Numbered from the stretch's first letter, positions 7,768 to 16,598 are shown. The stretch: DNA of 64,000 nt from CATOSP01 sp965237775 (GCA_965237775.1 OZ250155.1:2046001-2110000); one strand, 5' to 3'. Notes: generated by a model from the sequence alone, not told the origin. Numbers and translations: made by a program.

Positions 7768-8796
7768 TCCCCAGCCGCCGAAATCACCGCCCTCCGACTG
7801 GTTCTTCCGAGCGACGGTGAACTCCATGAACCCACGTTGAGCTTCCTGAGCTCATGCGGGCTCCGCGTCCGCCGCCCCAATGCCAGGCGTTATGTGGCCG
7901 TCGTCCCGTCTGTCCCGGGGGTGGAAGTTCTGTTCCAGAGGGCAGCCGACGTCACCCAGAAAGTAGAAGAGGGCAGCGCCGAGCTGGGCATCACCGGCCT
8001 CGACCGGTACCTGGAGAACCGCGGCGACCCCACGCCGGTTTCCCCCTTGATGGAAGACCTTCGGTACGGCAGGTGCGAATTCGTTTTGGCGGTCCCCGCC
8101 TCCTGGTTGGACGTTACCTCCGTGGCGGACCTGGCTGACTTGGCCTTGGAGTTTCACCAGCAGGGCAGACAGCTACGCATCGCAACCAAATATCCCCGTC
8201 TGTTGCGTCAATACCTCTTTGGCAGGGGGATCAATTACTTCACCCTGGTGGCGGCCAGCGGCGCGATGGAGGCGGCTCCCGCTGCCGGGTACGCGGATCT
8301 GATTGCCGACATTACCGAAACTGGCACTACGCTCCGCGAGAACCGGCTCAAGACACTGGAAGAAGGTACTATCCTGTCCTCCCAGGCTTGCCTTATCGCC
8401 AACGTTAACCTGCTGGCCCAATCCCCCGGAGCCAGGGAGTTGGCGCGAGCCTTGGTAGAACCCATAGAAGCCCATCTCCGGGCCGAACCCTTCTACCGCC
8501 TAACGGCAAATGTCCAGGGGACTTCGGCAGACGTTGTTAGCGGCGCCGTACTCTCCCGCCCCAGCCTCGCTGGCCTTCGTGGTCCGACCATCGCGCGAGT
8601 CTACAACGTCGAAGAACAGGACTGGTTCAGCGTTAGCCTCCTGGTAAAGAAGGAGCTTCTTCTTGAAGCCGTCGACCACCTGAGAAGCTGCGGCGCGGTG
8701 GACATCGCCGCCTCTGGAGTCGACTACCTTTTCGACGGATATTGTGCCGCCTACCGCCAACTGTTCGACAAGTCGGACTGCGCCGATGTAGAGTAG
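7765..8796 (+). CDS. hisG: ATP phosphoribosyltransferase HisG, long form, apparent non-AUG start
   Basis: Catalyses the first step of histidine synthesis, joining ATP and PRPP. LRVRRPNARRYVAVVPSVPG and the ELGITGLDRYLE strand identify HisG. The C-terminal ~90 residues (GLRGPTIARVYNV...WFSVSLLVKKELLLEAVDHL) match the regulatory ACT-like domain of long-form HisG. The conserved first strand is encoded upstream of the first TTG (7837): codons from 7789 read ALRLVLPSDGELHEPTLSFL. Between the in-frame TAA at 7738-7740 and 7837 there is no ATG, GTG or TTG. ATC at 7765 is proposed because AAGGTG lies at 7755-7760 and it directly follows the hisZ stop; CTG 7798 is an alternative. Starting at 7837 would remove the first core strand. 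Confidence 0.85.
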   Translation: MSPAAEITALRLVLPSDGELHEPTLSFLSSCGLRVRRPNARRYVAVVPSVPGVEVLFQRAADVTQKVEEGSAELGITGLDRYLENRGDPTPVSPLMEDLRYGRCEFVLAVPASWLDVTSVADLADLALEFHQQGRQLRIATKYPRLLRQYLFGRGINYFTLVAASGAMEAAPAAGYADLIADITETGTTLRENRLKTLEEGTILSSQACLIANVNLLAQSPGARELARALVEPIEAHLRAEPFYRLTANVQGTSADVVSGAVLSRPSLAGLRGPTIARVYNVEEQDWFSVSLLVKKELLLEAVDHLRSCGAVDIAASGVDYLFDGYCAAYRQLFDKSDCADVE

Positions 8797-8800
8797 GGCC

Positions 8801-9559
8801 ATGCCCAACTTGCCGACGCACATATTCCTGGCCGACGAAGCCGCCAGAGAGCTGGACTGGGGCAACGTCTTCGACCACATCGGGAGCTTCTTCCTCGGCT
8901 CAACGGCGCCGGATATACGCGTTCTGAGGCGCTGGCCCAGGGAGCAGACCCATTTCGCGCCCCTCTCGGTTGAGGTGGTCGGAACGGGAGCCCGGACAAT
9001 GTTCGACACTCACCCGGAGTTGGTGGAGCAAATGGGACGCTCCCCCGCGACCCGGGCGTTCGTCCTCGGGTACATAAGCCACCTGGTTGCCGACGAGACC
9101 TGGATCACTACCATGTTCCGCCCTCACTTCGATCCGGAGAACTACATCACCGGCACTGAAGTCGAGGCCCACATCTGGGACCGCACCCTCCAACTCGACA
9201 TGGACCGCAAGTCCCGCCCTGAAATGGGCAACTTTCAGCAGGCGGACGAAGCTCTCGTCTGCGCCGACGACGGGGTCGAGGTGGGCTTTCTTTCGGCTCA
9301 AGACCTGGAGGAATGGCGCGACTGGGTACGTCAGTTCATTGGCTGGGACTTCTCCTGGGACCGGCTAAAGCGCGCGTTGAACCGCATGTACCGGGACAAC
9401 GACGACGTGCAGCAAGAAGTGGACCGCTTCCTGGAGAACATGCCCTACAGCCTGGAGCACATTTACAAGACCATTCCGGAAGAGATGGTAATGGCGTACC
9501 AGGCCCGGGTATTGGAGCAGACTATCATCAAGGCCCGGGAGTTCGTAGATGGAACTTAA
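8801..9559 (+). CDS. Zinc-dependent phospholipase C-like protein in the his operon
   Basis: A 252-residue protein resembling the Zn-dependent phospholipase C/S1-P1 nuclease-type fold. It begins MPNLPTHIFLADEA, carries STAPDIR near residue 32, EQTHF near 48 and GYISHLVADETW near 90, giving His and Asp residues spaced like metal ligands. There is no signal peptide, so a cytoplasmic role is likely. It starts four bases after hisG and overlaps the start of hisD by 11 bp, so it must be transcribed and probably translated with the his genes. Its substrate and any link to histidine synthesis are unknown; hydrolase activity is inferred from the fold only. Confidence 0.6.
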   Translation: MPNLPTHIFLADEAARELDWGNVFDHIGSFFLGSTAPDIRVLRRWPREQTHFAPLSVEVVGTGARTMFDTHPELVEQMGRSPATRAFVLGYISHLVADETWITTMFRPHFDPENYITGTEVEAHIWDRTLQLDMDRKSRPEMGNFQQADEALVCADDGVEVGFLSAQDLEEWRDWVRQFIGWDFSWDRLKRALNRMYRDNDDVQQEVDRFLENMPYSLEHIYKTIPEEMVMAYQARVLEQTIIKAREFVDGT

Positions 9560-10901
9560 GACCCTTCGCGGCCCCGTCGAGGCTGCGGAAGTCCTGTCTC
9601 GCGTCGACCCCCTGGACTTTAGCGGGCTTCCGGAGTCGGTATTGAGCCGCACCCGGCAGGTATTCGGCGACAGCGTATCCCCAGAGGAATCGGTGGTCCG
9701 AATCCTTCATGATGTCCGGAGCAACGGTGACGTGGCGGTTAGGCACTACGCCAGGTTGCTGGATGACATCGAGTTGGACGAACTCCGAGTAACCCCCGCC
9801 CAAATGGCCGAGGCGCGTTCTTCCGTCTCCGGAGAGCTGAGAGAGGCCCTGGAATTGGCGGCCCAACGGGTTCGGGAGTTCCACGAAGAAGTCCTGCCCC
9901 AGAGCTGGTTGGACGAGGAACGCGGACTGGGCGAACTGGTCCGTCCCCTGGAACGGGTTGGCCTATACGCCCCCGGCGGCACCGCAGCCTACCCCTCCAC
10001 CGTCCTGATGACCGCGGTCCCAGCCAGGATTGCTGGTGTGCCGGAAGTTATCCTCACCACGCCCAGGCGAGGCAAGGAACCGCTAAACCCCGCAGTGCTG
10101 GTGGCGGCGGAAATCGCCGGCGTGGACACCATTTACCAGATCGGAGGTGTGGCCGCTATCGGAGCGTTGGCCTATGGGACCGAATCGGTACCCCAGGTGG
10201 ACAAGATCTGTGGGCCGGGAAATCTGTTCGTCGCCTTGGCCAAGAAGATCGTCCAGGGCCAGGTCGACATCGACGGCCTATTCGGGCCGACGGAGACCAT
10301 CGTTGTCGCCGACGACTCGGCCAGCCCCACGTTTTGTGCCGCCGACCTGATCGCCCAAGCGGAACACGACCCGATGGCAACCGCGATTCTGGTTACCAAT
10401 TCCGAAGATTTGCTGAAACGGGTCGGAGTAGAATTGGACCTGATACTTGACGGCCAGGGCCGGGGCGAAGTCGCCCGCGCCGCCCTCGACCGCCGGGGCC
10501 GTGCCGTGCTGGTCGACTCCCTCGAAGAAGGCGTTGAGTTGGTCAACCGCATTGCCCCGGAACACCTTTGCCTCATGGTCGAGGACCCGTGGGCATGGGT
10601 GGACCGCGTGCGGAACGCCGGCGGGCTGTTCCTGGGCGAGTTTTCGCCAGAGGTCATGGGAGACTACATCGCGGGCCCCAGCCACGTCATGCCTACCGGC
10701 GGAACGGCCAGGTTCAGTTCCGCGCTAAGCGTCCACCAATTCCTAAAGCGCATGCCCGTCGTGGGGCTGAAACCCAGCGAGTTCCTGAAGTTGGGCCCCC
10801 CGGCTGTCCGGATCGCACAGGCCGAAGGACTGCCCGGCCACTCCGGGGCTATCAGCGTCAGGTTGGAACACCTCAAAAGTAGGACCTCTGACGATTCTTA
10901 A
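9549..10901 (+). CDS. hisD: Histidinol dehydrogenase
   Basis: Zinc enzyme oxidising L-histidinol to histidine in two NAD-dependent steps. The 450-residue length is typical. Family features are RVGLYAPGGTAAYPSTVLM (about 138-156), IGGVAAIGALAYGTESVP, KICGPGN, the ligand-bearing QAEHDP, the catalytic RIAPEHL, PEVMGDYIAGPSHVMPTGG, and the C-terminal GLPGHSGAI, whose His is a zinc ligand. ATG 9549 lies inside the preceding gene, an 11-bp overlap that signals coupling. The N-terminal ~25 residues (MELKTLRGPVEAAEVLSRVD) are ordinary for the family. Confidence 0.97.
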   Translation: MELKTLRGPVEAAEVLSRVDPLDFSGLPESVLSRTRQVFGDSVSPEESVVRILHDVRSNGDVAVRHYARLLDDIELDELRVTPAQMAEARSSVSGELREALELAAQRVREFHEEVLPQSWLDEERGLGELVRPLERVGLYAPGGTAAYPSTVLMTAVPARIAGVPEVILTTPRRGKEPLNPAVLVAAEIAGVDTIYQIGGVAAIGALAYGTESVPQVDKICGPGNLFVALAKKIVQGQVDIDGLFGPTETIVVADDSASPTFCAADLIAQAEHDPMATAILVTNSEDLLKRVGVELDLILDGQGRGEVARAALDRRGRAVLVDSLEEGVELVNRIAPEHLCLMVEDPWAWVDRVRNAGGLFLGEFSPEVMGDYIAGPSHVMPTGGTARFSSALSVHQFLKRMPVVGLKPSEFLKLGPPAVRIAQAEGLPGHSGAISVRLEHLKSRTSDDS

Positions 10902-10941
10902 GCCCGTGCCACAAGCCACCCACCGCGCCGGATGCAATTAA

Positions 10942-12033
10942 ATGACTGATATCAAAGACCAAATGCTGCCACACATTCGTCAGCTAAACACCTACCAGGG
11001 CGTCGATCCCATGGAGGTCATGGCCGAGCGGTCCGGGATACCGCCCGAGCAGATAGTACGCTTGAACGGGAATGAAAACCCCTACGGGCCTTCGCCCAAA
11101 GTATTGGAGGCCCTGGGCGCATTCCAGTTTTACAACCACTACACCGACCCGGACCAACGCCATTTGCGGGACGTGCTCTCCCAATACCTGGACGTGCCTC
11201 CTGAGATGATAGTGGCTGGGAATGGCAGCGACGAGATTATCGACCTTATTTACCGGATGTACGTCGGAGTTGGGGACAACATCATCATCCCCTCGCCCAC
11301 TTTCGGAATGTACGCCTTCTCCGCCGAAGTAGCCGGCGGGGAAGCTGTCTCCGTCCCTCGGGATGAGGATTTCGAGATCGACGTCGAGGGCATCAAGCTG
11401 GCGCAAACGGGCAGGTCCAAAGCGGTGTTCTTGGCTTCACCCAATAACCCCACAGGGAACATTGCCACCAAGGGTCAGATTCGCGGGCTGCTGGATCTGG
11501 GCTTGCTCGTCGTCGTCGACGAAGCCTATTACGAGTTCTGCGGCCAGTCGGCAATGGACATGGTGGAGGACCACCCGAATCTGATCGTGCTGCGCACCTT
11601 CAGTAAGTGGGCGGGACTAGCGGGACTCCGCATCGGACTCGGCGTGATGAACCCGGAAGTTGCGGCAACCATGATGAGCATGAAACCGCCCTACAACGTG
11701 AACACGGCCGCCGAAGTGGCATTAATAGCGTCCCTGGAAGATAGGTCGCTGCTACTCGACAGGGTCAACCGCATCGTGGAAGAGCGGGACAGAATGTTGA
11801 GTCTGTTGCGGCAGATTCCCGGAGTCCGCCCTTGGCCTTCATCGGCGAACTTCATACTCTTCAGCCTGCCCGAAGGCAGAGGCAAAGAGATATTCGACGG
11901 GCTGTGCCAGCGGGGGATCTTCCTCCGGTACTTCAGCACGCCCCAATTGCGGGATTACATCCGCACCAGCGTGGGGCTGCCCCACGAAACGGATGCGGTG
12001 GTCAGCGCGTTGACTGAACTGGTGGGGAGTTAA
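10942..12033 (+). CDS. hisC: Histidinol-phosphate aminotransferase
   Basis: PLP-dependent fold type I aminotransferase converting imidazole-acetol phosphate to histidinol phosphate. It shows LNGNENPYGPSPKV for phosphate/substrate recognition, IVAGNGSDEII (PLP phosphate loop), ASPNNPTGN, VVVDEAYYEF (Asp binds the pyridine nitrogen), and the Schiff-base lysine in RTFSKWAGLAGLRIG. Length (363) and position between hisD and hisB support HisC over other class I/II aminotransferases. Confidence 0.95.
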   Translation: MTDIKDQMLPHIRQLNTYQGVDPMEVMAERSGIPPEQIVRLNGNENPYGPSPKVLEALGAFQFYNHYTDPDQRHLRDVLSQYLDVPPEMIVAGNGSDEIIDLIYRMYVGVGDNIIIPSPTFGMYAFSAEVAGGEAVSVPRDEDFEIDVEGIKLAQTGRSKAVFLASPNNPTGNIATKGQIRGLLDLGLLVVVDEAYYEFCGQSAMDMVEDHPNLIVLRTFSKWAGLAGLRIGLGVMNPEVAATMMSMKPPYNVNTAAEVALIASLEDRSLLLDRVNRIVEERDRMLSLLRQIPGVRPWPSSANFILFSLPEGRGKEIFDGLCQRGIFLRYFSTPQLRDYIRTSVGLPHETDAVVSALTELVGS

Positions 12034-12036
12034 GAC

Positions 12037-12675
12037 TTGGCGTCAGAGAAAGTAGTTGCGGGCGGTCTGGCGGTTCCGGGACCTCGCACGGCAACCCTGG
12101 AGCGTCAAACCGGCGAGACCCACGTAAAGGTTACCATTAACCTGGACGGCCAGGGGTCCTACGAAGTGGACACGGGAAACGGTTTCCTGGACCACATGGT
12201 CAGCCAGTTGGCTCGGCACGGACTCTTTGACATAACGCTCCACGCCAGGGGGGATACCTACGTGGGTTGGCATCACCTGGTGGAAGACACTGCAATCATG
12301 TTGGGCCGGGCGTTCCGCCAGGCCTTGGGTGAGGCCAGGGGAATCCGCCGCATGGGACACGCCATCGTGCCGTTGGATGACGCGTTGGCGTTGGTGGCGG
12401 TTGATTGCAGCGGCCGAGGTTATGCGTCGATCGAAACGAGTCTCGACGGCGTCATGGTCGAGACCCTATCCGGGGACCTGGTAAGGCACCTTTTGGAGTC
12501 CTTCGCCATCGAAGGCCAGATGAACCTGCACACCAAGATGCTCGCGGGATATAGCCCGCATCACAAGGCGGAAGCCCTGTTCAAGGCGCTGGCTCGAGCC
12601 CTACGTGACGCCGTGGAGCCTGATCCCAGGGGAGGCCAGCAAGTCCCCAGCACCAAGGGGACCATCAGCGCCTAG
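12037..12675 (+). CDS. hisB: Imidazoleglycerol-phosphate dehydratase
   Basis: Dehydrates imidazole-glycerol phosphate; binds two Mn ions through His-rich motifs. The sequence shows NGFLDHMVSQLARHGLFDI, GWHHLVEDTAIMLGRAF (family HHxxED motif), and SPHHKAEALFKALARALR at the C-terminal metal site. Start TTG 12037 follows hisC by three bases, with GGTGGGGAG at 12021-12029 as the ribosome-binding site. This is a monofunctional enzyme without the phosphatase domain of enterobacteria. Its stop overlaps the convergent enoyl-CoA hydratase gene by four bases. Confidence 0.95.
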   Translation: MASEKVVAGGLAVPGPRTATLERQTGETHVKVTINLDGQGSYEVDTGNGFLDHMVSQLARHGLFDITLHARGDTYVGWHHLVEDTAIMLGRAFRQALGEARGIRRMGHAIVPLDDALALVAVDCSGRGYASIETSLDGVMVETLSGDLVRHLLESFAIEGQMNLHTKMLAGYSPHHKAEALFKALARALRDAVEPDPRGGQQVPSTKGTISA

Positions 12676-13451
12676 CCGTCGGCGGGACGTCCCCTTCGGG
12701 ATATGAATTCCGGGAACGCCTGCTCCACTCCGTAACCCTGGACTACCTCGCGGTTGAAGTAACGTTCGTTTTCGTACTGTTGACGCAGGTCGGCCCCCCG
12801 GCCCTCCAACAAGAGCCGCTTGAACCCCTGTACCGACTCGTGGCGGTTGCCCGCAATGATTGTGGCGATCTCCATGGTCTTGTCTCGAAGCTCTTCCTTG
12901 GGCACCAGGTGGTTCAAGAGCCCGATCCGGTAGGCTTCTTCCGCCTCGACGACTCTCCCGGTAAACAGCAACTCTTTGGCCATCGGCCAGCCAATCTGGT
13001 TGGGCAGGGTCCACGAGCAGTTGATTCTCCCGTAAGCAACCGCCAGGAACCGGAACCTGGTGTTCTCGCATCCTATGCGGAAGTCTAAAGATGATGACAG
13101 CACCGCGGCGCCGCCGTAAGCCAGTCCGTTGATCATCCCGATGACCGGTTTGGGTGACGCCGAGATGTCATAAGACCATCCCTCCCGGCCCCCGCTGAGG
13201 GCGGCCTGCTCCTCTTCCGGCAGCCGCGCCGTTTCCCGCTGTTCGTGAATGTCGCCACCTGCTGAAAAAGCCCGCTCGCCGGTACCGGTAATCACGATAC
13301 AGCCGATCTCGTCATCGGCGTTCATGTCCACCACACATTCGTGGAGCTCTGTGCTCAGTTTCCGGTTCATGGCGTTCAATACCTCTGGCCGGTTCAAGGT
13401 AATAATAGCCACTCCGGACTCTTTCTCCAGAAGAATATGCTCGTAAGCCAT
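12672..13451 (-). CDS. Enoyl-CoA hydratase/isomerase family protein
   Basis: A 259-residue crotonase-fold protein. The first oxyanion-hole segment is GERAFSAGGDIHEQ and the second is NGLAYGGAAVLSSSLDFRIG. Crotonases stabilise thioester enolates; the exact substrate cannot be deduced. A strong GGAGGAGG lies just upstream of ATG 13451. It converges on hisB with a four-base overlap and has no neighbour in its own direction, so it is likely monocistronic. Confidence 0.88.
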   Translation of the reverse strand: MAYEHILLEKESGVAIITLNRPEVLNAMNRKLSTELHECVVDMNADDEIGCIVITGTGERAFSAGGDIHEQRETARLPEEEQAALSGGREGWSYDISASPKPVIGMINGLAYGGAAVLSSSLDFRIGCENTRFRFLAVAYGRINCSWTLPNQIGWPMAKELLFTGRVVEAEEAYRIGLLNHLVPKEELRDKTMEIATIIAGNRHESVQGFKRLLLEGRGADLRQQYENERYFNREVVQGYGVEQAFPEFISRRGRPADG

Positions 13452-13834
13452 CGGACCTCCTCCGCGTGTTTCGTCGAAAATATCTTGCCAAGGGCGCTTC
13501 GATGTCCCTTCAAACCATATCCAGGGATCGTCGGCAGACCGCCCGTTTTTATCGGACGTGCTGAATTGTATGGTCTGGGTTGTAGGTAGTCAATTGACGG
13601 TATCTCGGCGGGCGGGATCTCACAGATTTCATGATCTAAGACCGTCCGAACCACTATCACCATCTAGGACCGATCGAACCCTTAACTCTCCATCCTGACT
13701 GAGCCAACCATCTCCCGCCCATCCTGAGCGCAGCGCAGCGGAGTCGAAGGGCTTACCAACCGTTGTGGTAAACTGCTACACAGTCTTGGTTAACCAGGTT
13801 TCGTGACACGCACAACGCGGAAAGCTGGACAGAA
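13452..13834. other. 383-bp divergent intergenic region
   Basis: Separates the divergent enoyl-CoA hydratase and Uma2 genes. It carries short GACCG(T/A)(C)CGAAC(C) repeats around 13643-13680 and, at 13718-13752, a copy of the dispersed 'catcctgagcgcagcg...gagtcgaaggg' repeat found in many environmental genomes. No gene or clear promoter hexamers were seen. Confidence 0.6.
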
Positions 13835-14398
13835 ATGCAAGCCAAAATAGCGCGGCGAAAGTTCACGTCGAAAGAATATCACCGAATGGCCGAGGCAGGC
13901 ATCTTGCAACCGGATGAGCGGGTTGAGCTGATTGAAGGGGATGTTGTCGAGATGGCCCCTATTGGTAGCCGCCATGCCGCGTGTGTCATGCGGCTTTCCT
14001 CGCTGATAAACAGGCGTGCCGGGGATATAGCGCTGGTAAATCCCCAGAACCCGGTCGTCCTAAGAGAGCACAGCGAGCCTCAGCCCGACATTTCCATCCT
14101 CCGTCCCAGGGAGGACTTCTACGCAACCGGCCACCCCCGGCCAGCTGATATTCTCTTGGTCGTTGAAGTATCGGATACCACTCTGGAGTACGACCGGGGC
14201 CGAAAGGTCCCCCTGTACGCCGGGGCGCACGTGACTGAAGTCTGGCTGGTTGACCTGAACAACGCCAGAGTAGAAGTGTACACGGAGCCCGAAACCAATG
14301 GGTACCGGCAAGTGTCCGTGATAACTGGAGATGAACTCCTAACACCCCAGAGCCTCCCACAACTTTCGGTCACTCCCCGGGAAATATTGGGAACTTAG
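13835..14398 (+). CDS. Uma2-family (DUF820) restriction-like endonuclease
   Basis: A 187-residue protein of the Uma2 family, PD-(D/E)XK fold. It shows the N-terminal FTSKEYHRMAEAGIL, RVELIEGDVVEMAP with the conserved ELIEG, EPQPDISIL (catalytic Asp), and LLVVEVSDTTLEYDRGRKVPLYA containing the ExS...K pair. These genes are numerous in some phyla and their role is unknown; they are often associated with mobile or repeat-rich DNA, and here the gene follows a dispersed repeat. Confidence 0.88.
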   Translation: MQAKIARRKFTSKEYHRMAEAGILQPDERVELIEGDVVEMAPIGSRHAACVMRLSSLINRRAGDIALVNPQNPVVLREHSEPQPDISILRPREDFYATGHPRPADILLVVEVSDTTLEYDRGRKVPLYAGAHVTEVWLVDLNNARVEVYTEPETNGYRQVSVITGDELLTPQSLPQLSVTPREILGT

Positions 14399-14454
14399 GT
14401 TTTTGTCCTGGAACCGACGCAGACCCTGTTCAAGGCCATATTCCCAGGTGGTCA

Positions 14455-14474
14455 TCCGCCAGCAGACTGGCGGA
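14455..14474. promoter_or_regulatory. Hairpin in the leader of the TPP-enzyme gene
   Basis: TCCGCCAG and CTGGCGGA form a perfect 8-bp stem with a four-base loop, ending 33 bases before the GTG start of the next gene. No T-run follows, so it is more likely an operator or mRNA hairpin than an intrinsic terminator. Confidence 0.35.
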
Positions 14475-14507
14475 CCCACTCCATTAGCGACTTCGGAGGT
14501 GTAGCCC

Positions 14508-16205
14508 GTGGCAGAAACATTCAAGGCTGGCGAGGCCGTAATCGAGATATTAAGGCAGGAAGGGGTGTCCCACATCTTCGGGATCGTCGGTTCCTCTTTC
14601 CTCGATATCCTCGACCCGCTTTACGACCGTGACGACCTTAGCTTCATCGGGGTCCGCCACGAGCAAGGCGCAGCCCTCATGGCTGACGGCTTTAGCCGCA
14701 TCTCTGGCGCTCCCAGCGTGTGCCTGGCGACCAACGGCCCTGGCGTACTCAACCTGACCTACGGCATAGGCTCCGCATTCGTGGCCCACTCCCCTGTCGT
14801 GGTTATCGCCCCCTCCGCCTCCCGGGAGCACCAATACCGGGGCTCGACCCAGGAATTCGACCAGGTCGCCCTGTTTCGTCCAATCACCAAAGCCGCCTTT
14901 CCTATCAACAAGATCGAGCGCCTCCCCGATGCCCTGAGGCATGCGTTTCGCGTCGCCACCTCCGGTAAGATGGGACCGGTGTTGTTGGACATACCCCGTG
15001 ACCTCCTGCCTGGGGCCGAGGTCGAATTGGACCGGCTAGCCCCAGACCAGTACCGGTCTGGGCAAACACGCAACCCAGGGGACCGCAATCTGGTCCAAAG
15101 GGCGGCAACCCTCCTGCTTGGCGCGCAACGGCCCGTGATATTGGCCGGCGGCGGAGTCCAGTGGAGCAATGCCAGCGAAGAAGTGTGCCGGTTGGCCGAC
15201 ATTACAGGCGCGGCCATCGTCACGTCCTACGGACGGGCCGACGCGGTGCCCAGCGACCACCCCCACTTTCTCGGGCACCTGGGAAGGTTGGGATCGGAAG
15301 AAGGGGCCGAGGCCGTCCGCCAGGCCGACGTTATCCTTGCAGTGGGCACCCGGTTGGGACAATCGACCACTTTCTTCGACAACCGCTTCATAACTCCAGA
15401 CGCCAACATCATTCAAATCGAAATTGATCCCGAGGAACTAGGGCGCAATTACCCCGTCTCTGTCGGAATCGAGGGTGACGCCAAAGCGGTGATGCAAGGG
15501 TTGCTGGAGCACGTCCAAGAAGCTGAACCGCGCCCCAACTCACAGTGGACCGGTGAGATCGCGGACTGGTTCGCCCGGCGCAAGAGGCGCTTGGAAGACG
15601 AAGGGAGGCTCGATTCCCTGCCGATCAAGCCTCAGAGGGTCTACGCCGAGCTTCGCCGGGTAATGCCCAGGGACGCCATAGTTGCCCTGGACGCGGGCCT
15701 CGCTCCCAACTTCGGCCAAGACCGTCTCTACTACTACGAACCACGCAGCCTCATGACGTCGTTGGACCTCGGAGGACTGGGGTTCAGCTTCCCCGCTTCC
15801 CTCGGCGCAAAGTTCGCAGCCCCCAACCGGCCTGTGGTCAACTTCAACGGCGACGGGGGGTTCATGTTTAACGCCCAGGAGTTCTCCACAGCGGTCCAAT
15901 ACGGCCTGAAAGTGGTCTCAGTGGTTATGAACAATAATTGCTGGGGTTCGGAGAAAGCCTATCAACGCTACGGCTTCAACGAGCGTTACGTCGGCGCGGA
16001 CACGATCAATCCACGCTTCGACCAATTCGCCGAATTGTTTGGCGGCACAGGGTTCTACGTGGAGAGGCCCGAAGACATCGGCGAAGCTTTCCTGGAAGCC
16101 CTCAACGCCGACGGTCCCAGCATCATCGAAATCCCAACCGACCCGGACGAGATGCCCCGTCCCGCACGACTCGCCGAGGTGCAGGCGCCCCAAGCCCGTT
16201 CCTAG
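14508..16205 (+). CDS. Acetolactate synthase-like thiamine-diphosphate enzyme
   Basis: A 565-residue three-domain TPP enzyme of the IlvB/benzoylformate decarboxylase superfamily. The Pyr domain has the catalytic Glu in IGVRHEQGAALMADG. The central domain includes the nucleotide-fold segment RPVILAGGGVQWSNASEE. The PP domain has GDGGFMFNAQEFSTAV followed by NNNCWGSEKAY, completing the GDG-N motif. Start GTG 14508 is supported by GGAGGTG at 14495-14501. No small regulatory subunit is nearby, so a catabolic carboligase or decarboxylase is as likely as a branched-chain amino-acid enzyme. The true substrate is unknown. Confidence 0.85.
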   Translation: MAETFKAGEAVIEILRQEGVSHIFGIVGSSFLDILDPLYDRDDLSFIGVRHEQGAALMADGFSRISGAPSVCLATNGPGVLNLTYGIGSAFVAHSPVVVIAPSASREHQYRGSTQEFDQVALFRPITKAAFPINKIERLPDALRHAFRVATSGKMGPVLLDIPRDLLPGAEVELDRLAPDQYRSGQTRNPGDRNLVQRAATLLLGAQRPVILAGGGVQWSNASEEVCRLADITGAAIVTSYGRADAVPSDHPHFLGHLGRLGSEEGAEAVRQADVILAVGTRLGQSTTFFDNRFITPDANIIQIEIDPEELGRNYPVSVGIEGDAKAVMQGLLEHVQEAEPRPNSQWTGEIADWFARRKRRLEDEGRLDSLPIKPQRVYAELRRVMPRDAIVALDAGLAPNFGQDRLYYYEPRSLMTSLDLGGLGFSFPASLGAKFAAPNRPVVNFNGDGGFMFNAQEFSTAVQYGLKVVSVVMNNNCWGSEKAYQRYGFNERYVGADTINPRFDQFAELFGGTGFYVERPEDIGEAFLEALNADGPSIIEIPTDPDEMPRPARLAEVQAPQARS

Positions 16206-16238
16206 TCACCCAAAATCCGTAAGACCGCGAAAGGCAAA

Positions 16239-16598
16239 ATGGAAGCGCCACTTTTACCTACCGAAGTGTCCCTTGGAGATCAGGCCATTGTGGTCCTGTG
16301 GAACGATGGCCATCGCAGCCCCTTTCCCCACCGCTATCTACGGCTCCGCTGTCCTTGCGCCAGTTGTGTCGACGAGATGAGCGGAAGGCCTCGTCTGGAC
16401 CCGGAATCGGTGCCCACCGACGTTAAGGCGTTGGACCAAATGCCCGTCGGCAACTACGCGCTGCAATTTCTCTGGAGCGACACACACTACACCGGCATCT
16501 ACACCTACCGTTGGATGCGGTCCCTATGCACTTGCATAGCTTGCAATGAGGCTAGGGGGGGGGATGAACCTCCGCCAGGAAGGCCCACGAGGCGATAG
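16239..16598 (+). CDS. DUF971 / gamma-butyrobetaine hydroxylase-like N-terminal domain protein
   Basis: A 119-residue single-domain protein. Family marks are VLWNDGHRSPFPHRYLRLRC (the WxDGHxSxF/Y motif), CPCASCVDE, VGNYALQFLWSDTHYTGIYT and RSLCTCIAC. Such proteins are linked to Fe-S or zinc handling because of the cysteines, but the function is unproven. A run of nine G (16555-16563) lies just before the final 14 codons, so slippage would only alter the tail. It is convergent with the fmdB-type gene. Confidence 0.85.
   Translation: MEAPLLPTEVSLGDQAIVVLWNDGHRSPFPHRYLRLRCPCASCVDEMSGRPRLDPESVPTDVKALDQMPVGNYALQFLWSDTHYTGIYTYRWMRSLCTCIACNEARGGDEPPPGRPTRR

Noticed and set aside
13718..13752. Dispersed 'cctgagcgcagcg...gtcgaaggg' sequence as a regulatory site
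   Set aside because: It matches a repeat type common to many genomes and shows no paired structure here.
14494..16205. Annotation as biosynthetic acetolactate synthase (ilvB)
   Set aside because: No ilvN/ilvC neighbours and the superfamily is functionally mixed, so no gene symbol was given.
16555..16563. Run of nine G as a phase-variation tract
   Set aside because: It affects only the last 14 residues of the DUF971 protein, so slippage would have little effect.
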